From: Pseudomonas sp. H1h
GTDB lineage: Bacteria > Pseudomonadota > Gammaproteobacteria > Pseudomonadales > Pseudomonadaceae
Assembly (NCBI RefSeq): GCF_000633255.1
Contig: NZ_AYMJ01000014.1
Location: 122,904 to 186,903 of the forward strand
Length of the DNA: 64,000 bases
Direction: 5' to 3'
Shown here: positions 42,970 through 51,248 of the stretch, in pieces
How the letters are laid out: every line of letters starts with the position of its first letter
How positions within the stretch are numbered: position 1 is the first letter of the stretch
Position numbers and translations under genes: made by a program
Notes under the pieces: generated by a model
The model's database searches: none
The model's input: the letters and a program-made list of their open reading frames with translations, nothing else
What the model was told of the DNA's origin: nothing

Positions 42970-43863
42970 TTACACCATTTCGTTACGAATCCAATCCACC
43001 ACCGACGTGCGCTTCGGCGCCCAGCCCAGCAGTTCACGGGCGTGTTTGCCGCGTACACGGCTGTTGGAGCCCAGACCGTAGTTGGCCATTTCGTAGCCCC
43101 ATTCGGCTTCGGCGTCTTTGAGCGGCCAGTCTAGTGGCTCGCCGAGGTTCAAGGCTTGGGCCATAGCGGTGGTCATGTCGATGAACGAGGCTTCGCCGCT
43201 TTCGACGAAGTAGAAGGTGCCCGGTATGTTCCTGGTCAGCGCCAGCAAATACAGCGCGACGACGTCTTCGATGTGAACGTTGGACCATATGTTCTGCCCA
43301 GTGCCGACGTGGCGCACCACACCGCTTTTACGTGCCTGCTTCAGCAAACGCGGCAACTGCACGCTGTCGCGATGCACACCCAGGCTGTGGCCGTAGATCA
43401 GGGTGTTGCAGATCACCGCCGAGTTCACCCCGTCCTTCGCCGCTGCGAGGATCAGGTTGTCGATCGCGACGCGGGCAGCCTTGTCGACAGTCGGCTCCGG
43501 CAGATTGTCTTCGTAGTAGATGACGTCGCTGGACTTGCCGCCCGACGCATCGCCGACGATGCTCGAACCGCTGGTGTGCAGGAACACCTTGTTCGAACCG
43601 CGCAGGGCATCGAGCAACGCTTCGACCGCACCGCGATGGTCACTGCTCGCAGCATTGATCACCGCATCAGCGGCGCGGGCCTGATCGGCCAGCAGCGCAC
43701 TGTCTTCGAGAGTGCCAATCACTGCGTTGATGCCCAATGCCTTGAGTTCATCAGCCTGCTCGGCGCTGCGCACCAGGCCCGTGACATTGTGCCCGGCCTG
43801 GACCAGACCGGTGGCGATCGAGCCGCCGATGAATCCGGCGGCGCCGGTGATGAATACGTTCAT
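42970..43863 (-). CDS. SDR (extended/atypical) family oxidoreductase, NAD-dependent epimerase type
   Basis: This 297-residue protein has the Rossmann motif FITGAAGFIGGSIATGL at the N-terminus. It continues with VFLHTSGSSIVGDASGG, ICNTLIYGHSLGVHRDS and NVHIEDVVALYLLAL, typical of epimerase/dehydratase-like SDRs. The YxxxK catalytic pair is not in the classical place, where TLIYGHS is seen. GGGAGTTTCTTC supports ATG 43863 over an upstream ATG at 43941. It lies downstream of a LysR regulator on the same strand (103 bases), perhaps under its control. Confidence 0.92.
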   Translation of the reverse strand: MNVFITGAAGFIGGSIATGLVQAGHNVTGLVRSAEQADELKALGINAVIGTLEDSALLADQARAADAVINAASSDHRGAVEALLDALRGSNKVFLHTSGSSIVGDASGGKSSDVIYYEDNLPEPTVDKAARVAIDNLILAAAKDGVNSAVICNTLIYGHSLGVHRDSVQLPRLLKQARKSGVVRHVGTGQNIWSNVHIEDVVALYLLALTRNIPGTFYFVESGEASFIDMTTAMAQALNLGEPLDWPLKDAEAEWGYEMANYGLGSNSRVRGKHARELLGWAPKRTSVVDWIRNEMV

Positions 43864-43966
43864 GAAGAAACTCCCTGCGTGAGTAAGTGATGCAGCGAGT
43901 ATCGACCGCTGACCCGAGTGGAAAAACCCGTCCTCACCCAATTCACTATTGCGCAGAGGTCACGAA

Positions 43967-44878
43967 TCAACCCTTGAAATCAGCGCTGGCGTAAGCCGCG
44001 AGTTTGCTCTGGATGAAGTCGAGGAAGCACTGAATGCGCAGCGCCAGTTGCGAGTTACGGTAGTAAACGGCGTTGATCGGCTGGCGATACCCGCTGTTGA
44101 ACTCCGCCAGCAGCACCTTGAGGCGTCCGGCGCGGATGTCATCGATGGTCATGAAATGCGACAGGCAGGCGATACCCTGCCCTTCCAGCGCCAGATGGCG
44201 CACGGTCTCGCCACTGGAGGCGCTGATCGCCGGGGTGATCGGCCAGCGGTCACCGTGCACGTAACGCAGCGGCCACTGGTTGAGGCCTTCGTTGTGGGTG
44301 AAACCGAGCAGGGTGTGTTCGCTCAGCTGCGCGACTTGCTGCGGCGCACCGTGCTTGTGCAGATACGCCGGACTGGCGACGATCAGCAGCGGACTGCAAC
44401 CCAGTGACCGCGCATGCAACGTCGAGTCGGCAAGGGTGCCGATGCGGATGGCGACGTCGGTGCTTTGTTCCAGCAGGTCAATGATCAGGTCATTGCTGTT
44501 GAGTTCAAGCTGGATGTCCGGATATAGCCGCCTGAACTCGTCGATGTACGGCACGATGGCGTGCAGCATGAAGGGCGATGCGGCGTTGATCCGCAGGCGT
44601 CCGGACGGGGTTTGCTGGCGTGACGACAGACGCTCTTCGAGCGCGTCCATCTGATCGAGAATCAGCTTGGCCTGCTCGAAGAAATACTTGCCCTCTTCGG
44701 TCAGGTCCATGCGCCGTGTGGTGCGGTTGATCAGCGTGGTGTCGAGTTTGGCTTCCAGCCGCGACAACGTGCGGCTGACCGCCGACGGCGTCTGCCCGAC
44801 CTGCTCGGCGGCAGCGGAAATAGAACCGCACTCGATCACGCAGACGAAAATCTGCAACTCATCGGATCTGGCTTTCAC
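43967..44878 (-). CDS. LysR family transcriptional regulator
   Basis: This 303-residue regulator begins with a LysR winged HTH (DELQIFVCVIECGSISAAAE, QVGQTPSAVSRTLSRLEAKL, about residues 6-45). The rest is the two-lobed inducer-binding domain (GRLRINAASPFMLHAIVPYI, DVAIRIGTLADSTLHARSLG). It precedes the SDR gene on the same strand, and the mdaB-like gene lies upstream in the same direction. These redox genes are likely candidates for control. Inducer unknown. Confidence 0.93.
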   Translation of the reverse strand: MKARSDELQIFVCVIECGSISAAAEQVGQTPSAVSRTLSRLEAKLDTTLINRTTRRMDLTEEGKYFFEQAKLILDQMDALEERLSSRQQTPSGRLRINAASPFMLHAIVPYIDEFRRLYPDIQLELNSNDLIIDLLEQSTDVAIRIGTLADSTLHARSLGCSPLLIVASPAYLHKHGAPQQVAQLSEHTLLGFTHNEGLNQWPLRYVHGDRWPITPAISASSGETVRHLALEGQGIACLSHFMTIDDIRAGRLKVLLAEFNSGYRQPINAVYYRNSQLALRIQCFLDFIQSKLAAYASADFKG

Positions 44879-45027
44879 GGATATTCTCTAATCGAATGCA
44901 TATTCATTGTGGTGAGGGAGCTGCCCCCGCTTTACCTCAAACGTAGGGGCGCGCTGCGCACTCCAGCGCGAGCAAGCTCTTTCGCCACAGGATTTGTCGA
45001 AGCTATTCGATAGTAGCTTGAATCACT

Positions 45028-45618
45028 TCAAGCCTTGAGGCCGAACACCTCTTTCAGATGCTGCTCATAGCGCGCCACATCGTTCTCGATGTTCGGACGC
45101 TTCATCACATCCACACAGAGGAACGTCGGCAAACCGCTCATGCCGAGGAACTCGTTGGCCTTGTGGAACGGGAAATACACCGCGTCCACACCCTTGGCCT
45201 CGAAAAAGTCTGTCGGGTCATCGAAGGCTTGTTGCGGCGCATTCCAGGTCAGCGACAGCATGTATTGCTTACCCTGGATCAGGCCGCCGCTGCCGTACTT
45301 CTGCGACGAGTCGGAACGGGTACGACCATCGCTGGCGTAGAGGCTGCCGTGGCCTTCGGTGAAGACCTCGTCGAGGTACTTTTTCACCGTCCACGGCGCG
45401 CCCATCCACCAGCCTGGCATCTGATAAATGATCACGTCGGCCCAGAGGAACTTGGCGACTTCTTCAGCGACGTCGTAGCCCTCGTCGATGAAGGTGGTTT
45501 TGACATCAACGCCGCCACGATCGAGCACGCTCAGCGCGGTTTCGTGCAGGGTGGCGTTGTAACGACCGTCGGAGTGGGCGAATTTTTTGCCACCATTGAG
45601 CAACAACACTTTTTTCAT
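45028..45618 (-). CDS. mdaB: NAD(P)H-dependent quinone oxidoreductase MdaB-like
   Basis: This 196-residue flavodoxin-fold enzyme matches MdaB, the FAD-dependent two-electron quinone reductase. Typical parts are VLLLNGGKKFAHSDGRYNAT at the N-terminus, YQMPGWWMGAPWTVKKYLDE in the middle and FHKANEFLGMSGLPTFLCVD near the end. ATG 45618 is the natural start; a longer frame to 45768 covers the promoter. It is divergent from the monooxygenase-like gene at 45801. In E. coli mdaB and ygiN form one operon, so the divergent pair here suggests the same quinone-recycling function with shared regulation. Confidence 0.93.
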   Translation of the reverse strand: MKKVLLLNGGKKFAHSDGRYNATLHETALSVLDRGGVDVKTTFIDEGYDVAEEVAKFLWADVIIYQMPGWWMGAPWTVKKYLDEVFTEGHGSLYASDGRTRSDSSQKYGSGGLIQGKQYMLSLTWNAPQQAFDDPTDFFEAKGVDAVYFPFHKANEFLGMSGLPTFLCVDVMKRPNIENDVARYEQHLKEVFGLKA

Positions 45619-45721
45619 GAGAACGCCTCGGTGCAGCCTGGGGCTGGAGGAAGATGGGAAAAGGAATGGCGGCAGGTTAACCACCCATCTCGCGCGGAAT
45701 AAGCCGCGCCGGCGCAAAATA

Positions 45722-45786
45722 CATTTGATCAAAAAGCACGAATCAAATGCCGATTGTTGCAATAGCATTCCCGGCGATCTGCATTT
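45722..45786. promoter_or_regulatory. Inverted repeats in the mdaB / quinol-monooxygenase promoter region
   Basis: CATTTGAT (45722-45729) and ATCAAATG (45742-45749) form a perfect inverted repeat with 12 bases between. AAATGCCGAT (45745-45754) faces ATCTGCATTT (45777-45786) as a second, imperfect repeat. Both lie between the divergent starts and are good operator candidates for a shared redox-responsive regulator. Confidence 0.5.
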
Positions 45787-45800
45787 GAGGAGTTGTTTCG

Positions 45801-46115
45801 ATGAGTGAACGCTACGGTTTCATCCTGCACGCCAAGACCCGCCCGGAGAAATCCGAGGCCTTCGAGGCACTGTTCCGCGCCTGCGTCGAGCCGAGCCGCG
45901 CCGAGCCCGGCTGCATCGAGTACCACATGCTGCGCGACAAGGAAGACCCGACGTTGTTCATCTTCTACGAGATCTGGGAAAGCCAGGCGCATCTGGACGT
46001 GCACTCGAACCTGCCGCACATGCGTGAATTTTTCGAAAACCGCATGGCGTACCTGGAGCGCGATTTCGATATCCGGCAGATCGACATGCTCAGTGCGTCG
46101 TCGGCTAACCGCTGA
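45801..46115 (+). CDS. Putative quinol monooxygenase (YgiN-like ABM domain)
   Basis: This 104-residue antibiotic-biosynthesis-monooxygenase (ABM) domain protein reads YGFILHAKTRPEKSEAFEAL, EPGCIEYHMLRDKEDPTLF and YEIWESQAHLDVHSNLPHMR, a ferredoxin-like dimeric fold. YgiN in E. coli oxidises menadiol made by MdaB. The mdaB-like gene is divergent with 182 bases between. GAGGAGTTGTTTCG gives the ribosome site. Its 3' end overlaps the convergent TauE gene by 11 bases. Confidence 0.92.
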   Translation: MSERYGFILHAKTRPEKSEAFEALFRACVEPSRAEPGCIEYHMLRDKEDPTLFIFYEIWESQAHLDVHSNLPHMREFFENRMAYLERDFDIRQIDMLSASSANR

Positions 46116-46869
46116 TCAGCAGATGGGCGCCGAGCGCGCCCAGTCCGACAAAAAACACACGCTTGAACAGCACGGCGCTGATCCGCTGCCGCAGCCACTG
46201 CCCCAGCCACATGCCCAACATCGCCGGGATCAGCGCCAGCAGCGAGGCGCTCAATTCGCCCCCGCCCAGCGCGCCGCGCCAGAACAAACCGGCGGCCAGC
46301 GCCAGGGTCGAAACCGTGAATGACAGACCCAGCGCCTGCACCAACTGATCGCGGTTCAAACCCAGCGCTTGCAGATACGGCACTGCCGGGATCACGAACA
46401 CTCCGGTGGCCGAGGTGATGACGCCGGTGATCACCCCGCACACCGGACCGAGCCACGCTTCATGCCGAGGATCGACCTGCAGCGTCGGCAGCAGTAATCC
46501 ACTCAACGCATAGAGCAGCAACGCCGCCCCCAGCCCGCGCACCACCCAATGCCCGCCCGCCATGCCGATCGACAACGTGCCGAGTGCGGTGCCGAGGAAG
46601 ATCATCAGCAGCATCGGCCACAGGCGCTTGATCAACCCGCGCAAATGTCCGCCGAACGCCAGTTGCCAGACGTTGGTCAACGTTGCCGGAATGATCAGCA
46701 GTGCCGCTGCCTGTGACGGTGCCATAGCCAGACCGAGCAGACCCATGGCGACAGTGGGCAGGCCGAGGCCGATCACACCTTTGACCAAGCCGGCCATGAC
46801 GAAGGTAGTCAGGACCAGCAAAGACAAGGCCAGGCCGAGGTTTTGATAGAAATCTGCGAGTGCGTTCAT
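46105..46869 (-). CDS. TauE/SafE family transporter (sulfite exporter type)
   Basis: This 254-residue inner-membrane protein has about eight helices and two internal repeats of the TauE/SafE (DUF81) family: FVMAGLVKGVIGLGLPTVAM in repeat one and GVITGVITSATGVFVIPAVP in repeat two. The family moves organosulfonates, sulfite or carboxylates. I start it at ATG 46869, just inside a REP-free promoter gap. It is divergent from the LysR regulator at 47084, which probably controls it. Confidence 0.92.
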   Translation of the reverse strand: MNALADFYQNLGLALSLLVLTTFVMAGLVKGVIGLGLPTVAMGLLGLAMAPSQAAALLIIPATLTNVWQLAFGGHLRGLIKRLWPMLLMIFLGTALGTLSIGMAGGHWVVRGLGAALLLYALSGLLLPTLQVDPRHEAWLGPVCGVITGVITSATGVFVIPAVPYLQALGLNRDQLVQALGLSFTVSTLALAAGLFWRGALGGGELSASLLALIPAMLGMWLGQWLRQRISAVLFKRVFFVGLGALGAHLLISG

Positions 46870-46968
46870 GGCGCTACTGTGCGCCTTGGGCAGAGGGTTG
46901 AAAATCTGCCATATACTGAGGTTGCCTCTGCCAATGCAAGAGGCTGACAACAATTTTGCGGCTGATGG

Positions 46969-47049
46969 CCCTTTCGCGAGCAAGCCCGCTCCCACACTGG
47001 ATCGGCGGCGAACACTGAACCTGTGGGAGCGGGCTTGCTCGCGAAGAGG
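46969..47049. repeat. Inverted REP pair in the TauE / LysR divergent region
   Basis: TTCGCGAGCAAGCCCGCTCC (from 46974) and GTGGGAGCGGGCTTGCTCGC (from 47023) face each other with about 30 bases between. They occupy the intergenic region where both promoters are expected. Confidence 0.88.
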
Positions 47050-47083
47050 CCAGTCCAGACATTACAAAAACCACAGGCTGCCC

Positions 47084-47965
47084 ATGCACTTCGACCTCAC
47101 CGACCTGCGCCTCTACCTGCACATCCTCGACACCGGCAACATCACCGCCGGCGCCGCCCGCAGCCATCTTTCGCTTGCCGCTGCCAGCGCGCGCATTCGC
47201 GCCATGGAGGCCTCGCTGGGCACTGACTTCCTGCAGCGCGGGCGCCGTGGCGTGACCCCGACACCGGCCGGCAAGGCACTGGCGCAGCACGCACGCATCC
47301 TGCTGCAACAGGCCGAACGCATGCAGCAGGATCTCGCCGACTACGCCCAGGGCGTCAAAGGTCAGGTGCGGCTGTTGTGCAACACCACGGCAATCACCGA
47401 ATACCTGCCGGAGGTGCTCGCCGACTTCCTGCGCAGCCATCCCAACCTCGACATCGATCTGCAAGAGCTACCCAGCGCGCGCATCACGCATGCCTTGCGC
47501 CAGGGCGCAGCGGATCTCGGGATCGTCTCAGATGCCGTGGACACCACCGATTTGCAGACTCAGCCGTTTCGCGACGATCCATTGCTGCTGATCGTGCCGC
47601 TCGCTCATCCGCTTTGCGACGCCGCCGACGTCAGTTTCAGCGACGCTCTGCACCACGACTTCGTAGGTTTGAGCACCGACAGCGCACTGGCGATTTATCT
47701 CGAAGAACAGGCGTTGCACAGTGGCTCGCGGATGCAGGTGCGCATTCGTGCTGACGGTTTCGACGGGGTGATGCGCATGGTCGCGCGGGGTGCCGGGCTG
47801 GCCATCGTGCCGCTGGCGGCCATCGAGCGCGCGCCAATGCGCTCATTCAAAAGCGTTGCCCTGAACGAGCCATGGGCGCGCCGTACCCTGATGCTCTGCG
47901 CCCGCGATTTCAGCGCTCTGCCGGGTTATGCCAAAGCCTTGTTGCAGGCCTTGACCCTTCCCTGA
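47084..47965 (+). CDS. LysR family transcriptional regulator, divergent from TauE
   Basis: This 293-residue LysR regulator has its HTH in residues 1-60 (LTDLRLYLHILDTGNITAGA, LSLAAASARIRAMEASLGTD). The inducer domain contains QVRLLCNTTAITEYLPEVLA and RIRADGFDGVMRMVARGAGL. A longer in-frame start to 46868 would translate through the REP pair, so ATG 47084 is chosen. It is divergent from the TauE/SafE transporter gene, and this LysR/TauE pairing is common. Confidence 0.93.
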   Translation: MHFDLTDLRLYLHILDTGNITAGAARSHLSLAAASARIRAMEASLGTDFLQRGRRGVTPTPAGKALAQHARILLQQAERMQQDLADYAQGVKGQVRLLCNTTAITEYLPEVLADFLRSHPNLDIDLQELPSARITHALRQGAADLGIVSDAVDTTDLQTQPFRDDPLLLIVPLAHPLCDAADVSFSDALHHDFVGLSTDSALAIYLEEQALHSGSRMQVRIRADGFDGVMRMVARGAGLAIVPLAAIERAPMRSFKSVALNEPWARRTLMLCARDFSALPGYAKALLQALTLP

Positions 47966-48005
47966 GGGGCAGACTTCATCCTTGGCGTTTTCAGCGGCAA
48001 GGAAC

Positions 48006-48107
48006 ATGACCATGGGCAAACGCATTCTGCTGATTCTCGGCCACCCCGGCGCAGCTGGAAGGTTTCGAAATCGAGCTGGAGCGGGCGCGGGTCGAATGTC
48101 CGCTTAA
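48006..48107 (+). pseudogene. Remnant of an NAD(P)H-dependent oxidoreductase gene
   Basis: After AAGGAA, an ATG opens MTMGKRILLILGHPGAAG, which resembles the N-terminus of flavodoxin-fold NAD(P)H quinone reductases (MGKRILLILGHP). The frame then changes character and stops after 33 codons. The expected remaining ~180 residues are absent before the cupin gene at 48231. A neighbouring frame continues briefly (QLEGFEIELERARVECPLKS) before a stop, so a deletion probably fused two remnants. Confidence 0.5.
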
Positions 48108-48230
48108 GAGTCTGTAACGGTTTGCGCGTTTCTGAGCAGCTCGATGTCGAGTACAGACAACTGAGCGGCGACCGGGCGCTATAGGGTGTGACTTGGTTTC
48201 TTTGCCATCCGCCCAATGCCCGGAGTTCTC

Positions 48231-48581
48231 ATGACCGCGACCGCCCCCATCACCGTTCTGCGCGACACCCACCCGCTGCCGGTACTCGATGCCTGTAAAT
48301 GGGAAAAACTCGAAGGCGATCCGCACACCGTCAACCTCAACGCCTACACCAGCGAAGACGGCAGCAAGATCATGGGCACCTGGATCTGCACGCCGGGCAA
48401 GTGGCGGGTCGACTACGTGAAGTGGGAGTACTGCCACTTCCAGGAAGGCTACTGCATCATCACCCCGGACGGCATGGCGCCGATTCACCTGCGCGCCGGC
48501 GACATCTTCGTGGTTGAGCCGGGGATGAAAGGCACTTGGGAAGTGGTCGAGACCGTGCGCAAATATTTCGTCTTCGCCTGA
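48231..48581 (+). CDS. Cupin domain-containing protein
   Basis: This 116-residue single-domain cupin (cupin_3/DUF861 type) has GTWICTPGKWRVDYVKWEYC, then FQEGYCIITPDG and RAGDIFVVEPGMKGTWEVVE, the two cupin motifs. Proteins of this group include ureidoglycine aminohydrolase-like enzymes and small regulators. GGAG six bases before ATG 48231 decides the start over an ATG 15 bases upstream. It stands alone between a gene remnant and the mmsAB terminator. Confidence 0.9.
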   Translation: MTATAPITVLRDTHPLPVLDACKWEKLEGDPHTVNLNAYTSEDGSKIMGTWICTPGKWRVDYVKWEYCHFQEGYCIITPDGMAPIHLRAGDIFVVEPGMKGTWEVVETVRKYFVFA

Positions 48582-48583
48582 TG

Positions 48584-48621
48584 CAAAAAAGCCGGGAAAC
48601 CACCCGACGTGATTTCCCGGC
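48584..48621 (-). terminator. Terminator of the mmsA-mmsB operon
   Basis: GCCGGGAAA (48591-48599) and TTTCCCGGC (48613-48621) form a perfect stem. On the minus strand it is followed by a thymine run (48585-48590 complement). It is correctly placed after mmsB, and on the plus strand it also follows the cupin gene. Confidence 0.75.
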
Positions 48622-48642
48622 AACACCTGCTGCATTCCGATT

Positions 48643-48662
48643 GGCACCACTGCTGTGGTGCC
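48643..48662. repeat. Short perfect inverted repeat downstream of mmsB
   Basis: GGCACCAC and GTGGTGCC flank a 4-base loop 13 bases after the mmsB stop. Together with the next hairpin it makes a double stem-loop at the end of the operon transcript. Confidence 0.6.
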
Positions 48663-48675
48663 GGTGAAACTGTGA

Positions 48676-49563
48676 TTACTGCGGCTTGCGATAACTGTTG
48701 ATGATCGCCGAGAAATCCTTGCCACCTTCTCCGCGCTGGCTCATCGCCTGATACAACTGTTGCGCCACCGCACCGAGCACCACCGGTTGGTGCGCCTGAC
48801 GCGCCGCTTCAGTCGCCAGCCCCAGATCCTTGAGCATCAGTTCAGCACCGAAACCGCCGGTATACCCGCGCGAGGCCGGCGCCGTTTCGACGATGCCCGG
48901 CCACGGGTTGTACATTTCCGAACTCCAGCAACGCCCGGTCGAACTGTTGATGATGCCGGCCAGCACCGAGGTGTCGATCCCCAGCGCATCGCCCAGCGCC
49001 ATGGCTTCGCTGACGCCGACCATCGAGATCGCCAGCAGCAGGTTGTTGCAGATTTTGGCGATTTGCCCGGTGCCGACTTCACCGCAATGCACGATGTTGC
49101 GCCCCATCTGTGCCAGCACCGGTTGCAGGGTGGTGAACAGCGCTGGCGTCGCGCCGACCATGAAGGTCAGCGTGCCCGCGGTCGCGCCACCGGTGCCACC
49201 GGAGACCGGTGCATCAGCCATGGCCACGCCTTGGCTGGCTGCTGCGGCCGCGACATCGCGGGCAGTCTGCGGATCGATGGTGCTGCAGTCCACCGCCGGC
49301 ACGCCTTTGCCGATGCCGGCGAGCACACCGTCCTCACCGAGCCAGACGCTGCGTACATGCACCGCCGCCGGGAGCATGGTGATCACCAGTTCGGCGTCTT
49401 CGGCCGCTTCACGGGCCGAGGCGCGAATGGTCCCGCCCAGTAGCTCCAGCTCGGCCAGCACAGTATTGTTCAGGTCCACCAGGTTCAGCGAATGGCCGGC
49501 CTTGATCAGGTTGCGCGCCATCGGCGCCCCCATGTTGCCCAGACCGATAAATGCGATTTTCAT
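48676..49563 (-). CDS. mmsB: 3-hydroxyisobutyrate dehydrogenase
   Basis: This 295-residue enzyme of the beta-hydroxyacid dehydrogenase family oxidises 3-hydroxyisobutyrate to methylmalonate semialdehyde in valine breakdown. The N-terminus KIAFIGLGNMGAPMARNLIK is the NAD-binding motif. DAPVSGGTGGATAGTL is the substrate loop, and GTGQIAKICNNLLL contains the catalytic lysine. It follows mmsA by 9 bases, giving the standard mmsAB operon. A terminator lies downstream. Confidence 0.96.
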   Translation of the reverse strand: MKIAFIGLGNMGAPMARNLIKAGHSLNLVDLNNTVLAELELLGGTIRASAREAAEDAELVITMLPAAVHVRSVWLGEDGVLAGIGKGVPAVDCSTIDPQTARDVAAAAASQGVAMADAPVSGGTGGATAGTLTFMVGATPALFTTLQPVLAQMGRNIVHCGEVGTGQIAKICNNLLLAISMVGVSEAMALGDALGIDTSVLAGIINSSTGRCWSSEMYNPWPGIVETAPASRGYTGGFGAELMLKDLGLATEAARQAHQPVVLGAVAQQLYQAMSQRGEGGKDFSAIINSYRKPQ

Positions 49564-49572
49564 GGCCAGTCC

Positions 49573-51099
49573 TCAGCGCAGGTTGATGGTGGTGTTCACG
49601 CCGTCGTTGACGCTGTCGTCATCGAACCAGCGCGCCGTGACCGTCTTGGTCTGCGTGTAGAACTGCACCACTTGCTTGCCATACGGACCGAGGTCGCCGA
49701 GTTTCGAACCGCGCGAACCGGTGAAGCTGAAGAACGGCACCGGCACAGGGATCGGAATGTTGATACCGACCTGGCCAACATCGATTTCGCTCTGGAATTT
49801 ACGCGCCGCTGCACCGCTCTGGGTGAACAGGCCCGTGCCGTTGCCGAACGGGTTGGCGTTGACCAGTGCAATCGCCTGATCAAGGGTGTCGACTTCCAGC
49901 ACCACCAGCACCGGGCCGAAGATTTCCTGGGTGTAGATCTGCATGTCGGTAGTCACGCCCGAGAACAGGGTCGGGCCAACGAAGTTGCCTTGCTCGTAAC
50001 CCGGCACCTTGATGTCGCGACCGTCCAGCTCAAGCTTGGCGCCTTCCTTGATGCCGCTTTCGATCAGGTCGAGAATCCGCGCCTTGGCTTTCTTCGAGAT
50101 CACCGGGCCAACATCCGTGCCCGCCTCGCTGCCGGCGTTGACCTTGAGTTTCTGCGCCAGCGCTTTCAGGTCCGGCAACCATTGTTTTGCTGCACCGACC
50201 AGCACCACCACCGAAGTGGCCATGCAACGTTGCCCGGCCGCACCGAAGCCGGCACCGACCAAGGCATTCAGCGCTTGCTCGCGATTGGCATCCGGCAGCA
50301 CCACAGCGTGGTTTTTCGCGCCCATCATCGATTGCACGCGTTTGCCGTGTTTGCCGGCCAGGTCGTAAACGTGGGTGCCGACCGCAGTCGAACCGACGAA
50401 CGATACCGCCTTGATGTCCTTGTGGGTGCACAGGCCATCCACCACGTCTTTACCGCCGTGAACCACGTTGAGCACGCCTGCCGGAACGCCGGCCTCGATC
50501 GCCAGCTCCACCAGCAGCATGGTCGACAGCGGATCCTGTTCCGAAGGCTTCAAGACGAAGGTGTTACCGCAGGCAATGGCCATCGGGAACATCCACAGCG
50601 GAATCATCGCCGGGAAGTTGAACGGGGTGATGCCGGCGCACACGCCGATCGGTTGGCGCAGGGTGTAGGTATCGACGCCGCCCGCGACGTTTTCGGCGAA
50701 TTCGCCCATTTGCAGCGTGCCGATGGAGCAGGCGTGCTCGACCACTTCCAGGCCACGGAAAATATCGCCCTCGGCGTCGGCAATGGTCTTGCCCTGCTCG
50801 GCGCTCAGGACTACGGCGATGCGTTTGGAATGCTCGCGGATCAGCGCCTGCAGCTTGAGCATGATGCGCATGCGTGCGCCGATCGGGGTCAGTTTCCAGG
50901 TCTGGAACGCGCGATGTGCGGCACTGATGGCGGCATCGACTTCAGCGGCAGTGGCGAACGGCACCTTGGCCAGCACTTGCTGGGTCGCCGGGTTGACGAT
51001 GTCATGCCACTCGGTGGTCTGCGATTCGACCCACTCGCCGTCGATCAGCAGCTTGACCTTCTGGACCGTGGTTTCGTTGGGCGTAAGCGATGCGTTCAT
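49573..51099 (-). CDS. mmsA: CoA-acylating methylmalonate-semialdehyde dehydrogenase
   Basis: This 508-residue aldehyde dehydrogenase turns methylmalonate semialdehyde and CoA into propionyl-CoA in valine and inositol catabolism. It has the family's [33 protein letters not shown], and the catalytic Cys292 in [21 protein letters not shown] stands before ATG 51099. It is first in the mmsAB operon and divergent from a LysR regulator at 51249. Confidence 0.96.
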   Translation of the reverse strand: MNASLTPNETTVQKVKLLIDGEWVESQTTEWHDIVNPATQQVLAKVPFATAAEVDAAISAAHRAFQTWKLTPIGARMRIMLKLQALIREHSKRIAVVLSAEQGKTIADAEGDIFRGLEVVEHACSIGTLQMGEFAENVAGGVDTYTLRQPIGVCAGITPFNFPAMIPLWMFPMAIACGNTFVLKPSEQDPLSTMLLVELAIEAGVPAGVLNVVHGGKDVVDGLCTHKDIKAVSFVGSTAVGTHVYDLAGKHGKRVQSMMGAKNHAVVLPDANREQALNALVGAGFGAAGQRCMATSVVVLVGAAKQWLPDLKALAQKLKVNAGSEAGTDVGPVISKKAKARILDLIESGIKEGAKLELDGRDIKVPGYEQGNFVGPTLFSGVTTDMQIYTQEIFGPVLVVLEVDTLDQAIALVNANPFGNGTGLFTQSGAAARKFQSEIDVGQVGINIPIPVPVPFFSFTGSRGSKLGDLGPYGKQVVQFYTQTKTVTARWFDDDSVNDGVNTTINLR

Positions 51100-51248
51100 G
51101 CTGGTCTCCGAAACTTGTTTTTATCGTAGGAGCCAAGGCGAAAGGTTCGCCTTGAGATGAGGCGTGTGTCACGAATTGGTTGTCGGACTGTTTTTGGAGT
51201 ATAGATGTGCAAACTTCTAATAAGAACGCACATATAAGCCCGTCCATC

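Noticed and set aside
44935..44995. Additional REP copy between the LysR and mdaB genes
   Set aside because: Only scattered similarity (GCGCGAGCAAGCTC); too degenerate to call.
47991..48725. 244-codon minus-strand frame across the cupin gene
   Set aside because: It is antisense to the cupin gene and crosses the mmsAB terminator; its product has no family features.
49492..51129. 545-codon plus-strand frame
   Set aside because: It is antisense to mmsA, a well-recognised gene.
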